Positions 17,328 through 26,094 of a stretch of 64,000 bases of DNA are shown here, in pieces (position 1 is the stretch's first letter; each line of letters opens with the position of its first letter). The translations under genes were made by a program, and so were the position numbers. The stretch covers positions 1 to 64,000 of the forward strand of contig JBQCHF010000090.1 of NCBI GenBank assembly GCA_051954955.1, read 5' to 3'. Below the pieces are notes generated by a model, which worked only from the letters and a program-made list of their open reading frames with translations, was not told the origin of the DNA and searched no databases. The DNA is from JBQCHF01 sp051954955 (GTDB taxonomy: Bacteria; Actinomycetota; Actinomycetes; Motilibacterales; Motilibacteraceae).

Positions 17328-18361
17328 ACCGCCCGGGCCGGGCGCTGGTCGCCCGGCTGGACAACGACGGAGACGTCCTGCTGGCCGGCCCGGCGGTCCG
17401 TGCGGTGGCCGCCGGCGCGGACGAGGTCGTGCTGCTGTCCGGCCCGCGCGGCCGTCAGGCGGCCGGGCTGCTGCCCGGCGTCGACGACGTCGTCGTCTGG
17501 GACGCGCCCTGGGTCGGCTACGCACCGCCGCCGGTGAGCTCCGACGACGTGTCGGAGATGGTCGAGCGGGTCGCGCGGTTGCGCTGCGACGTCGGCATCA
17601 TCCTGACCAGCTTCCACCAGTCCCCGCTCCCGCTCGCGCTGCTGCTCCGGCTGGCCGGCATCCCGCACCTGACCGCGGTGAGCGAGGACTACCCGGGCTC
17701 GCTGCTCGACGTCCGCCACCGGGTGGACGAGGACCTCCACGAGGTGGAGCGGGCACTGAGCACGGTTGAGGCCGCAGGCTTCACCCTCCCGGCCGGCGAC
17801 CCCGGCGCCCTCGCGGTGCGCCGACCGCTCCCGGCAGTCAGCGATCTGGTGCCCCGCAACGACTACGTCGTCCTGCACCCCTCCGCCAGCGTGCCCGCCC
17901 GCGCCCCGTCCACCGAGCACCTGATCCGGACGGCCCGGGACCTGGCCAGCGAGCTGGCCGCCCTGGGACTCGGGCTCGTGGTCACCGGTGGTCCCGACGA
18001 CGCCGGGCTCACCGCCGCGGTGGCCGCCGCCGCCGGCGCCGTCGACCTCGGCGCGCGCACCTCCTACGCGCAGCTGGCGGCGGTGCTCGCCGGCGCGCGG
18101 GCCGTGGTGGTCGGCAACACCGGGCCGGCGCACCTGGCCGCGGCGGTCGGCACTCCCGTCGTCTCGCTGTTCGCACCCGTCGTGCCGGCGGCCCGGTGGG
18201 CACCGTACGGCGTCCCGACCGTGCTGCTCGGAGACCAGTCGGCGCCGTGCCGACTGACCCGTGCCCGCGAGTGCCCGGTGCCCGGCCATCCATGCCTGGA
18301 CTCGATCAGCGCCGCCGAGATCGCCGACGCGATCGCGAAGCTGCTGGCGGCCCAGGCGTGA
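17324..18361 (+). CDS. Glycosyltransferase family 9 (heptosyltransferase-like)
   Basis: GT-B fold protein related to bacterial heptosyltransferases. ARLDNDGDVLLAGPAVRAV at the N-terminus matches the 'xGDxLLxxPxxRxL' opening; the C-terminal donor site is VVVGNTGPAHLAAAVGTPVVSLFAP. The product is 345 residues. It would transfer a sugar, probably heptose, from ADP-heptose in the cytoplasm. The GTG at 17324 overlaps the upstream stop; GTG 17318 is also in frame. A gapped palindrome (17540-17556) encodes SDDVSE. Confidence 0.88.
   Translation: MNRPGRALVARLDNDGDVLLAGPAVRAVAAGADEVVLLSGPRGRQAAGLLPGVDDVVVWDAPWVGYAPPPVSSDDVSEMVERVARLRCDVGIILTSFHQSPLPLALLLRLAGIPHLTAVSEDYPGSLLDVRHRVDEDLHEVERALSTVEAAGFTLPAGDPGALAVRRPLPAVSDLVPRNDYVVLHPSASVPARAPSTEHLIRTARDLASELAALGLGLVVTGGPDDAGLTAAVAAAAGAVDLGARTSYAQLAAVLAGARAVVVGNTGPAHLAAAVGTPVVSLFAPVVPAARWAPYGVPTVLLGDQSAPCRLTRARECPVPGHPCLDSISAAEIADAIAKLLAAQA
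17539..17557. repeat. Gapped palindrome site 6 (GT9)
   Basis: CTCCGAC-N5-GTCGGAG; encodes SDDVSE. Confidence 0.9.
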
Positions 18362-18413
18362 GCCGCCTGGTGCCCCGAACGACCCGACAGCCCCTCAGCC
18401 CGGAAGGAGTGCG

Positions 18414-19409
18414 GTGAAGGTCCTGCTCTGGCACGTGCACGGCTCCTGGACGACCTCGTTCGTCCAGGGACAGCACGAGTACCTGCTGCCGGTCACGCCC
18501 GAACGCGACGGCGACGGCCGCGGTCGCGCCGACACCTGGGTGTGGCCGGACTCCGCCCGCGAGGTGCCGGTGGACCGGCTGCGCGAGGAGCAGATCGATG
18601 CCGTGATCCTCCAGCGCACCAACGAGATGGAGCTGGTGACCCGCTGGACCGGGCGCGTGCCGGGGCAGGACCTGCCGGCGGTGTTCCTGGAGCACAACAC
18701 CCCCAAGGGCGACGTGCCGAGCAGCCGCCATCCGATGGCCGACCAGCAGCAGATCCCGATCGTGCACGTCACGCACTTCAACAGACAGTTCTGGGACAAC
18801 GGCGAGGCCCCGGTGCGGGTGATCGAGCACGGCATCATCGACCCCGGTCAGCGCTGGACCGGCGAGCTGGACCGCGCCGCCGTCGTCGTCAACGAGCCGG
18901 TGCGCCGCAACCGGGTCACCGGCACGGACCTGATCCCCGGCTTCGCCGCCGTCGCCCCGCTCGACGTCTACGGCATGCAGGTGCACCTGCTGCCCAAGCA
19001 CCTCGGCCTGGAGGACGACGACCGGCTCGCGGTGCACGAGGACTTCCCGCAGCACCGCATGCACGACGAGCTCGCCCGGCACCGCGCCTACGTCCACCCG
19101 CTGCGATGGACCTCGCTCGGGCTCTCGCTGCTGGAGGCGATGATGCTCGGCCTGCCGGTGGTCGTCCTGGCCTCCACCGAGGCGATCGAGGCGGTGCCGC
19201 GCGACGCGGGCTTCCTCAGCACCGACGTCGCGGTGCTGCACGAGGGGCTGCGGTCCCTCATGAACGACAAGGACCTCGCCGCCGCATGCGGAGCGGCGGC
19301 CCGGAAGGCGGCCCTGGCCCGCTACGGCGTGGACCGCTTCCTCAGTGACTGGGACACGCTCCTCTCGGAGCTGACCACGGGAGACGTGTCATGGAGGGCA
19401 CAGGCATGA
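18414..19409 (+). CDS. Glycosyltransferase (GT-B, family 1/4 type)
   Basis: 331 residues. It opens with VKVLLWHVHGSWTTSFVQG, a distinctive start seen in actinobacterial glycosyltransferases near heptose genes. The C-terminal half holds HPLRWTSLGLSLLEAMMLGLP, the family 4 nucleotide-sugar site (the Glu of LSLLEAM). Part of the middle domain looks shortened compared with standard GT4 proteins. AAGGAG precedes the GTG start. It ends in an ATGA overlap with the next gene. Confidence 0.82.
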   Translation: MKVLLWHVHGSWTTSFVQGQHEYLLPVTPERDGDGRGRADTWVWPDSAREVPVDRLREEQIDAVILQRTNEMELVTRWTGRVPGQDLPAVFLEHNTPKGDVPSSRHPMADQQQIPIVHVTHFNRQFWDNGEAPVRVIEHGIIDPGQRWTGELDRAAVVVNEPVRRNRVTGTDLIPGFAAVAPLDVYGMQVHLLPKHLGLEDDDRLAVHEDFPQHRMHDELARHRAYVHPLRWTSLGLSLLEAMMLGLPVVVLASTEAIEAVPRDAGFLSTDVAVLHEGLRSLMNDKDLAAACGAAARKAALARYGVDRFLSDWDTLLSELTTGDVSWRAQA

Positions 19410-20785
19410 AGATCGCGATGGTGTCCGAGCACGCCAGCCCGCTGGCGGTCATCGGCGGCGTCGACGCGGGCGGGCAGAACGTCCACGTCGACGCCCTCTC
19501 CCGGGCGATGGCCCGGCAGGGGCACGAGGTGACCGTCTACACCCGCCGCGACGACCCGGACCTGCCCGACCGGGTGGAGCACGAGGGCGTCGTGGTGGAG
19601 CACGTGCCTGCCGGCCCGGCGCGGCCGCTCCCCAAGGACGAGCTGCTCTGCTGGATGCCGGACTTCGGCCACTACCTGGCCCAGCGGTTCGAGCAGGACC
19701 GGCCCGACGTCGTGCACGCGCACTTCTGGATGTCCGGGCTGGCCGCGCTGGTGGCCCGCCGGGCCACCGGGGTCCCGGTCGTGCAGACCTTCCACGCCCT
19801 CGGCGTCGTCAAGCGCCGGCACCAGGGCGCGGCCGACACCAGCCCCCCGGAACGGCTGCGACTGGAGCAGGCCATCGCGCGCGACGTCGACCACGTGGTC
19901 GCCACCTGCACGGACGAGGTCTTCGAGCTGCGGCGCCTGGGCACCGACCGGCGGCGGATCAGCGTGGTCCCGTGCGGCGTCGACATCGAGCACTTCACCG
20001 AGGACGGCGAGGTGTGGCCGCCGCGCGGCGAGCGCAAGCGGCTGCTCTCCGTCGGCCGACTGGTCGAACGCAAGGGTGTCGACACCGTCATCCGCGCGCT
20101 GCGCTTCCTGGGCGACGCCGAGCTCGTCGTGGCCGGCGGCCCTTCCTCCGACAAGCTGTCGGAGGACCCTGAGGCGAAGCGGCTGATCGAGCTGGCCGAG
20201 CGGCTCGGGGTGCGCGACCGGGTGATCATGACCGGCCGGGTCGACCGCGAGCAGATGCCGGCGCTCATGCGTTCGGCCGACATCGTCGTGTGCATGCCCT
20301 GGTACGAGCCCTTCGGCATCGTGCCGCTCGAGGCCATGGCCTGCCGTCGCCCGGTGGTCGCCGCCGCGGTGGGGGGTCTGGTCGACACCGTGGCCGACGA
20401 CATCACCGGCATGCTCGTGCCGCCGCGGCGTCCGGACCGGCTCGCCACCGCGCTGCGCCGCCTGCTGGACGACCCGTTCACCCTGGAGGCCTACGGCCAG
20501 GCCGGCATCGACCGCGCCCGCAGCCGCTACAGCTGGGACCGGGTCGCCATCGAGACCGTGCACGCCTACGAGAGCCTGCTCGCGCAGCCGGTCGCGCCGC
20601 AGTCCAGCACGATCTCCGACGACCTGTCGGAGGAGCTGGTCGACGAGCTCGACGGCAGCCTCGACGCGGAGGTCGACGCCGAGGTCGTGGACCTGCGCGA
20701 CAGTGCCGCACCGAAGCAGAGCAAGGCAGACAAGGCGGGCAAGGCGCCGGCACGCACGGTGGCCCGGTCGGGTGGCGCCCGGTGA
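19406..20785 (+). CDS. Glycosyltransferase family 4
   Basis: Full-length GT4: N-terminal MVSEHASPLAVIGGVDAGGQ with the glycine loop, HAHFWMSGLAAL, then LLSVGRLVERKGVDTVIRAL and the donor-site PWYEPFGIVPLEAMACRRPV (EX7E). The product is 459 residues. The last ~55 residues are an acidic then Lys/Ala-rich tail outside the domain. Two gapped palindromes lie inside: SDKLSE (20147-20163) in the loop after VVAGGPS, and SDDLSE (20615-20631) in the tail. It starts at ATG 19406 (ATGA overlap) and ends in GTGA with the next gene. Confidence 0.9.
   Translation: MKIAMVSEHASPLAVIGGVDAGGQNVHVDALSRAMARQGHEVTVYTRRDDPDLPDRVEHEGVVVEHVPAGPARPLPKDELLCWMPDFGHYLAQRFEQDRPDVVHAHFWMSGLAALVARRATGVPVVQTFHALGVVKRRHQGAADTSPPERLRLEQAIARDVDHVVATCTDEVFELRRLGTDRRRISVVPCGVDIEHFTEDGEVWPPRGERKRLLSVGRLVERKGVDTVIRALRFLGDAELVVAGGPSSDKLSEDPEAKRLIELAERLGVRDRVIMTGRVDREQMPALMRSADIVVCMPWYEPFGIVPLEAMACRRPVVAAAVGGLVDTVADDITGMLVPPRRPDRLATALRRLLDDPFTLEAYGQAGIDRARSRYSWDRVAIETVHAYESLLAQPVAPQSSTISDDLSEELVDELDGSLDAEVDAEVVDLRDSAAPKQSKADKAGKAPARTVARSGGAR
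20146..20164. repeat. Gapped palindrome site 7 (GT4)
   Basis: CTCCGAC-N5-GTCGGAG; encodes SDKLSE. Confidence 0.9.
20614..20632. repeat. Gapped palindrome site 8 (GT4 tail)
   Basis: CTCCGAC-N5-GTCGGAG; encodes SDDLSE. Confidence 0.9.
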
Positions 20786-21459
20786 CGGCCCCCGGTCCCG
20801 CCGCCGGGAGCGCGCGTCACGTCGCCGCCCTGTCCGAGGCGCTCGTCCGCTTCAGCAGGCAGGCCGCCACCCTCGACCGCTGGGGCGCCCACCTGGCCGG
20901 CGTGCTCGAGTCCGGCGGCCGGCTGCTGGCCGCCGGCAACGGGGGCAGCGCGGCCGAGGCGCAGCACCTCACCGCCGAGCTCGTCGGCCGCTTCCGCGAC
21001 GACCGCGCCCCCTACTCGGGGATCGCGCTCACCGCCGAGACCTCGAGCCTCACCGCGATCCTCAACGACTACGGCCCGGACGAGGTGTTCGCCCGGCAGG
21101 TGCGCGCGCACGGCCGGCCCGGCGACGTGCTGGTGCTGATGTCCACCAGCGGCCGCAGCCCCAACGTGCTCGCCGCGGCCGAGGCCGGCCGCGCGGGCGG
21201 ACTCACCGTGTGGGCGATGACCGGTCCCGCGCCGTGCCCGCTGGCCAGCGCCGCGGACGACGCGGTCTGCGTCGACGCCGGCTCCACCGCCACCATCCAG
21301 GAGGTCCACCTGCTCTCCCTCCACCTGCTCGCCGCCGCCGTCGACGCCGCCCTCGGGGTCGGTGACGGCGCCGTGCGGTGCGCCCTGGACGAGCCGCTCG
21401 CGAGCACCGACGTCGACCTGCGCGACACCAGCCCGCTGCGTCAGGGAGTGGTGGCGTGA
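20782..21459 (+). CDS. gmhA: Phosphoheptose isomerase-like SIS protein
   Basis: SIS-domain sugar isomerase. AAGNGGSAAEAQHLTAELVG is the GmhA signature, followed by LMSTSGRSPNVLAAAE and STATIQEVHLLSLHLL (the Glu and His are active-site positions in GmhA). GmhA converts sedoheptulose 7-phosphate to D-glycero-manno-heptose 7-phosphate. The product is 225 residues, slightly longer than usual because of both ends. Translationally coupled on both sides by GTGA overlaps. Confidence 0.9.
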   Translation: MTAPGPAAGSARHVAALSEALVRFSRQAATLDRWGAHLAGVLESGGRLLAAGNGGSAAEAQHLTAELVGRFRDDRAPYSGIALTAETSSLTAILNDYGPDEVFARQVRAHGRPGDVLVLMSTSGRSPNVLAAAEAGRAGGLTVWAMTGPAPCPLASAADDAVCVDAGSTATIQEVHLLSLHLLAAAVDAALGVGDGAVRCALDEPLASTDVDLRDTSPLRQGVVA

Positions 21460-23075
21460 ACCGGTCGATCGACACCACCCCCCGCACCCGCAGCGAGCGC
21501 CCGCTCGTCGTCGTCGGCGACGTGCTGCTCGACCAGGACGTCGAGGGCGAGGTCAACCGCGTCTGCAACGACGCTCCCGCGCCGGTGCTGGACGAGAAGT
21601 CCACGGTCGAGCGCCCGGGCGGGGCGGGGCTGGCCGCGCTGCTCGCCGCGATGTACGAGCGGGACGGGCGCGAGGTCGTGCTGGTCACCGCGCTGGCCGA
21701 CGACGACGCCGCCCGCCGGGTGCGCGAGCTGCTGCACGGCAGGGTTCGCCTGGTCGCGCTGACCGACCGGCACGCCACCCGGCAGAAGATCCGGCTGCGG
21801 GCGCAGGGGACGTCGCTCGCGCGGCTGGACCGCGGCGGCCCCGGCGACATCGACCCGGACAGCGCGCCCGCCGACCTCGAGCAGCTGCTGGCCGGCGCCT
21901 CGGCGGTGCTGGTGTCCGACTACGCCGGCGGCATCACCTCGCTCGAGCCGGTGCGCACCGCGATCGCGGCCGCCGCCCGCAAGGTGCCGGTGGTCTGGGA
22001 CCCGCACCCGCGCGGCGCCCGCCCGGTGCCCGGCTGCCACGTCGTCACGCCCAACGAGTCCGAGGCCAAGGCCCTGTCCGGCGTCGACGACGAGCGGCTG
22101 CGCGGGCTGGCGCTGGTGGAGCGCCGAGCGGCTGCCCTGGTCGAGCAGTGGGGCGTGCGGGCCGTCACGGTCACCCTCGGGCACCGCGGCGCCCTGCTCT
22201 CCTACGGCGAGGGCGCGCCGATGGTGGCTCCCGCGCCGGCCGCACCGCCGTCGGACCCCTGCGGGGCCGGCGACCGGTTCGCCGTCGCGCTGGCCGGGGC
22301 CCTGGCCGACGGCGACGTCCCCAGCGACGCCGTGCTCACCGCGGTGCGCGCCGCCTCGGCCTACGTGGCCGCCGGCGGCGCGGCCGCCGTGCTGGGCGAC
22401 GGGGCGGAGGACGCCCCGAACGCGGCCGCCTCGCGCAGCTCGCACCCCGCCGGGCGCGAGGGCAGCCACCCGCACGTGGAGTCGGTCCTGGCCGCGGCCC
22501 GCGCGGGCGGCGACACGGTGGTCGCCACCGGCGGCTGCTTCGACCTGCTGCACGCGGGCCACATCGCGACCCTGCGCGCGGCGCGCGAGCTCGGCGACTG
22601 CCTGGTGGTGTGCCTCAACAGCGACGCCTCCGTCCGCCGGCTCAAAGGCGAGACCCGGCCGCTGGTGCCGCAGGAGGACCGGGTGCGGGTGCTCGAGGCG
22701 CTGGAGTGCGTGGACGCCGTGGTGGTGTTCGACGAGGACTCGCCCGAGACCGTGCTAGAGCGGGTCCGCCCGGACGTGTGGGTCAAGGGCGGCGACTACG
22801 CCGAGGCCAGCCTGCCCGAGTCGGCCCTGGTCCGGACCTGGGGCGGGCACACCGTCGTGCTGCCGTACCTGGACGGGCGGTCGACCACGAGCCTGGTCGA
22901 GACCATCGCCGACCGCACCGGCGGCCGCACCCGTGGCCCGCGGGTCGTCGACCTCACCGACCCGGCGACCGGGGACCGCGTCTCCGACGACCCGTCGGAG
23001 ACGGGAGACCGGCACACCGAGCATCGTCTGGCCGCCCACCGGCAGCCGGAGCCGATCCGAGAGGAGAACGCGTGA
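21456..23075 (+). CDS. hldE: Bifunctional heptose 7-phosphate kinase / heptose 1-phosphate adenylyltransferase
   Basis: Two domains. Residues ~15-330 are a PfkB/ribokinase fold with RPGGAGLAALLAA and the catalytic DPCGAGDRFAVALAG (anion hole and base Asp). Residues ~345-490 are a nucleotidyltransferase with TGGCFDLLHAGHIATL (the HxGH motif) and VKGGDYAEASLPE. Together they make ADP-heptose from heptose 7-phosphate, with GmhB acting between. The product is 539 residues. The ~45-residue tail is hydrophilic and holds a gapped palindrome (SDDPSE, 22983-22999). Coupled to the SDR gene by GTGA. Confidence 0.92.
   Translation: MNRSIDTTPRTRSERPLVVVGDVLLDQDVEGEVNRVCNDAPAPVLDEKSTVERPGGAGLAALLAAMYERDGREVVLVTALADDDAARRVRELLHGRVRLVALTDRHATRQKIRLRAQGTSLARLDRGGPGDIDPDSAPADLEQLLAGASAVLVSDYAGGITSLEPVRTAIAAAARKVPVVWDPHPRGARPVPGCHVVTPNESEAKALSGVDDERLRGLALVERRAAALVEQWGVRAVTVTLGHRGALLSYGEGAPMVAPAPAAPPSDPCGAGDRFAVALAGALADGDVPSDAVLTAVRAASAYVAAGGAAAVLGDGAEDAPNAAASRSSHPAGREGSHPHVESVLAAARAGGDTVVATGGCFDLLHAGHIATLRAARELGDCLVVCLNSDASVRRLKGETRPLVPQEDRVRVLEALECVDAVVVFDEDSPETVLERVRPDVWVKGGDYAEASLPESALVRTWGGHTVVLPYLDGRSTTSLVETIADRTGGRTRGPRVVDLTDPATGDRVSDDPSETGDRHTEHRLAAHRQPEPIREENA
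22982..23000. repeat. Gapped palindrome site 9 (hldE tail)
   Basis: CTCCGAC-N5-GTCGGAG; encodes SDDPSE. Confidence 0.9.
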
Positions 23076-23863
23076 CCGACCCGGTCACCAGCAGCAACCA
23101 GCCCGCAGGAACCGCGAGCAGAGCAGCCACAGCAGGCACGACGGGCACGACAGCCACAGGAGGCAACGGAATGGACAGCGCGGGCGTGGGCACGGTGCTC
23201 GTCACCGGCGGTGCGAGCGGCCTCGGGGCGGCTCTGGTGGAGGCGGTGACGCAGGCCGGGGGCCGTGCGGTCGTGCTCGACCGGGTGCAGCCGCCGGCGG
23301 ACGTCGACCACGAGATCGTCGACCTGTCCGACGGGCGGGCCGCCGAGGACGCCGTCACCCGGCTCGCCGAGCGGGTCGGCGGCATCGACGCCGTCGTCAC
23401 GGCGGCCGGCACCGACGCCTGCGGCACGCTCTCCGACGTGCCCGCCGAGCAGTGGGAGAAGGTGGTCCTGGTCAACCTGCTCGGCACCGCCGCCGTGGTG
23501 CGGGCCGCACTGCCCTACCTCGAGCGCTCGCAGGGCAAGGTCGTCACCGTCTCCAGCACGCTGGGCATCAAGGCACTCTCCGACGCCACGGCCTACTGCG
23601 CCTCCAAGTTCGGCGTCGTCGGCTTCACCCGCGCGCTGGCCGCCGAGCTGGCCGGCCGGGTGGGCGTCACCATGCTGATCCCCGGCGGCATGAAGACCGC
23701 GTTCTTCGACGGCCGGCCGGACCAGTACAAGCCGGGTCCCGACGCCAAGCTGAACGACCCGCGGACCGTCGCCGAGGCCGTGCTGACCGTGCTGCGCCAG
23801 CCGCCGGGCTGCGAGATCCGCGAGCTCGTGGTGGCGGCCAGCGAGGAGCCGTCTTGGCCGTAG
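23072..23863 (+). CDS. Short-chain dehydrogenase/reductase
   Basis: Classical SDR: cofactor motif LVTGGASGLGAAL, structural TAAGTDACG, active-site Ser in TVSSTLGI and YCASK (Tyr/Lys). The first ~33 residues are a Thr/Ala/Gly-rich leader, so translation might instead begin at the ATG of MDSAGVG (23171). It is not an extended HldD-type epimerase, although it occupies that place in the pathway. It may modify the sugar at another carbon. The substrate is unknown. The product is 263 residues. Confidence 0.85.
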   Translation: MTDPVTSSNQPAGTASRAATAGTTGTTATGGNGMDSAGVGTVLVTGGASGLGAALVEAVTQAGGRAVVLDRVQPPADVDHEIVDLSDGRAAEDAVTRLAERVGGIDAVVTAAGTDACGTLSDVPAEQWEKVVLVNLLGTAAVVRAALPYLERSQGKVVTVSSTLGIKALSDATAYCASKFGVVGFTRALAAELAGRVGVTMLIPGGMKTAFFDGRPDQYKPGPDAKLNDPRTVAEAVLTVLRQPPGCEIRELVVAASEEPSWP

Positions 23864-24828
23864 GACGCGCCGGCGCCCGCTCGCAGCGCGAGGATCCCCG
23901 CCGGGTCCTCGCGCTGCGCGCGCTCGGGCTCGGCGACCTGCTCACCGCGCTGCCGGCGCTGCGGGCGGCCCGGCGCTGGTGGGCACCGGTGCCGCTGGTG
24001 CTGGCCGCCCCGCGCGCCGTCGGCGAGCTGGCGGTGGCCCTCGGCGCGGCGGACGAGGCGCTTCCGGTCGGTCCGCTCGAACGGGTTCCCTGGCCTGGAG
24101 AACCGCCGCTGGCTGCGGTGAACCTGCACGGGAGCGGGCCGCAGAGCCATCAGCTGCTGCTGGCCACCCGACCGCGCGAGCTGGTCGCCTACGCCTCGTC
24201 GGAGCTGGGTAACGACGGACCCCGATGGGACCCGGCCGAGCACGAGGTGCACCGCTGGAACCGGCTGCTGTCCTGGGCCGGCGCCGGGCCGCGGCTGCAG
24301 GACCTCCGGGTCGAGCTGCCCGGGGAGCCGGTGGTGCCGAGAGCGGTGGTCGTCCACCCGGGCACCGCGCAGGTCTCGCGGCGCTGGCCCGCCGAACGCT
24401 TCGCAGCCGTGGCCGCCGCTCTGGCCGCCGGCGGCGCGCGGGTGGTCGTCACCGGAAGCGCGGACGAGGCCGAGCTGGTGACGGCGGTGGTGCAGGCGGC
24501 GGGACTGCCCGCCGAAGCCGCGCTGGCCGGCAGCGTGGACCTGCCCGGCCTGGTGCGACTCGTCCAGCACGCGGCGCTGGTGGTCTCCGGCGACACCGGG
24601 ATCGCGCACCTGGCCACCGCCACCGGCACCCCGTCGGTGCGGATGTTCGGGCCGGTCCCCCCGAGCCGGTGGGGGCCCCTGCTCGACGTCGAGCGGCACA
24701 TCGTGCTCTACCGCGGCGACGGCGGCACCGGGGAGCCGTTCGCCGACCACCCGGACCCGGGGCTGCTGGGCATCGACGTCGACGAGGTGCTCGACGCCGC
24801 CCGCGCGCTGCTACCGGCCCGCTGCTGA
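23854..24828 (+). CDS. Glycosyltransferase family 9 (heptosyltransferase-like)
   Basis: The second GT9 of the operon. LALRALGLGDLLTALPALRAAR is the typical N-terminal motif, HPGTAQVSRRWPAERFAAVA the acceptor/donor cleft region, and VVSGDTGIAHLATATGTPSVRMFGP the C-terminal nucleotide-sugar site. The product is 324 residues. The TTG at 23854 was chosen: GAGGAG lies 6 bases upstream and it overlaps the SDR stop by 10 bases. It is the last gene of the operon. Confidence 0.88.
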   Translation: MAVGRAGARSQREDPRRVLALRALGLGDLLTALPALRAARRWWAPVPLVLAAPRAVGELAVALGAADEALPVGPLERVPWPGEPPLAAVNLHGSGPQSHQLLLATRPRELVAYASSELGNDGPRWDPAEHEVHRWNRLLSWAGAGPRLQDLRVELPGEPVVPRAVVVHPGTAQVSRRWPAERFAAVAAALAAGGARVVVTGSADEAELVTAVVQAAGLPAEAALAGSVDLPGLVRLVQHAALVVSGDTGIAHLATATGTPSVRMFGPVPPSRWGPLLDVERHIVLYRGDGGTGEPFADHPDPGLLGIDVDEVLDAARALLPARC

Positions 24829-24855
24829 GCCACGGGCCGGCAGCGACGCGCTAGA

Positions 24856-25413
24856 TCACTCGCCCCGGTGCGAGAAGTGGTCGCGCAGCCGGTCCACCAT
24901 CCCGGTGCCGGGCGCGAGCAGCTTGTCCAGCGGCGGGTGGTCCGGGGCCGCGGGGTGCGGGCGGGTGGGGGCGACCTTCTTGGCCTTCTCCACCCGCTCG
25001 CCGAGCTCGCGCAGCTGCTCGGGCTGCACGTGGGCGCGCAGCTGCGGGAACAGCTCGCCCTCCTCCTCGGCCACGTGCTGGCGGATCTCGCGGATGAGCC
25101 GGCCGAGCAACTCCTCGAACCGGATGTCGGTGGGCGCCAAGCCCTCGAGGTCTTTCATGGTCCGCTCGGCCTCGGCGTGCTCGCTCACCTCGCGCTCGGC
25201 CAGCTCGGCACCGCCGGGCACGTGGGTGCGGTAGGCGGGGTAGACGTAGGCCTCCTCGGCCACCGAGTGCCGCACCAGCTCGCTGATCGCCCGGTCGGCG
25301 AGCGTGCGCCGACGGTCCGGGTCGGTCGTGCGCTCGATCTCGGCGAAGATCTGCTCCACCTCGCGGTGGTCGGTCACGAGGATGCTGATGACGTCGGTGG
25401 TCTGCTCGCTCAT
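24856..25413 (-). CDS. Hemerythrin HHE-domain protein
   Basis: 185 residues with a complete HHE pattern: LVTDHREVEQIFAEIE, LVRHSVAEEAYVYPAYR, SEHAEAERTMKDLE, IRQHVAEEEGELFPQL. These residues fit a di-iron hemerythrin fold of the stress-associated type. The basic C-terminus (KAKKVAPTRPHP) is disordered. AGGAG lies 4 bases before the ATG. It is convergent with the heptose operon and divergent from the MarR gene. Confidence 0.92.
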   Translation of the reverse strand: MSEQTTDVISILVTDHREVEQIFAEIERTTDPDRRRTLADRAISELVRHSVAEEAYVYPAYRTHVPGGAELAEREVSEHAEAERTMKDLEGLAPTDIRFEELLGRLIREIRQHVAEEEGELFPQLRAHVQPEQLRELGERVEKAKKVAPTRPHPAAPDHPPLDKLLAPGTGMVDRLRDHFSHRGE

Positions 25414-25532
25414 ATCGCTCCTGCGGCTCGCGGTCGGCGTCGGCGCCAGCGGCCGACCCCGCCGCTCTGCCCGGTGGACCCACCCCAAGCCGCCGAACGC
25501 CAGACCCGTTCGTCGGGGCGCAGCGCTTTCGT

Positions 25533-25559
25533 TTGAGTGTTCAAGCACCGTCGTAGAGT
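25533..25559 (+). promoter_or_regulatory. Leaderless promoter and possible MarR operator
   Basis: TTGAGT (25533-25538) and TAGAGT (25554-25559) are 15 bases apart; the predicted RNA start falls on the GTG at 25567. The imperfect palindrome TTGAGTGTTCAA over the -35 resembles the TTGA-N-TCAA operators of MarR proteins, so the gene may repress itself. Confidence 0.5.
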
Positions 25560-25566
25560 GAACGGC

Positions 25567-26049
25567 GTGACCCGCTGGCTGACCGACGACGAGCAGCGCG
25601 CCTGGCGCGCCTACCTCGCCGCGACCTCCCAGCTCGGGGCCGCGCTGGAGCGGCAGCTGCAGCACGACGCCGGCCTGCCGCACGCCTACTACGAGATCCT
25701 GGTGCGCCTGTCCGAGGCGCCCGACCGCACCCTGCGCATGAGCGAGCTGGCCAGCACCTCGCAGCAGTCCCGCAGCCGGCTCTCGCACGCGGTGGCGCGG
25801 CTCGAGGAGCGCGGCTGGGTGCGCCGGGAGGACTGCCCGTCGGACCGCCGGGGGCAGCTGGCCGTGCTCGCCGACGATGGTCTCGCCGCCCTGGCCGAGG
25901 CCGCTCCCGGTCACGTCGAGGCGGTCCGCACGCTGCTGCTGGACGCCCTCACCCCGCAGCAGGTGAGTGCCCTGACCGAGATCTGCACCGCGGTGGCCGC
26001 CCGGGTGCAGGAGGTCGAGGGCGGCCCGAGCGGCGACGTCGCGGACTGA
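25567..26049 (+). CDS. MarR-family transcriptional regulator
   Basis: 160 residues with a winged helix: YYEILVRLSEAPDRTLRMSELA, recognition region TSQQSRSRLSHAVARLEERG, wing VRREDCPSDRRGQLAVL. MarR proteins bind as dimers to short palindromes and respond to phenolics, oxidants or metabolites. The GTG at 25567 was chosen because a -10 element sits 7 bases upstream; GTG 25558 is in frame. Likely targets are itself and perhaps the divergent hemerythrin gene. Confidence 0.88.
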   Translation: MTRWLTDDEQRAWRAYLAATSQLGAALERQLQHDAGLPHAYYEILVRLSEAPDRTLRMSELASTSQQSRSRLSHAVARLEERGWVRREDCPSDRRGQLAVLADDGLAALAEAAPGHVEAVRTLLLDALTPQQVSALTEICTAVAARVQEVEGGPSGDVAD

Positions 26050-26094
26050 TCCCGACCCGCAGCGCACCGCGGTCGGTGGTGGCAGGCTCTGCGC

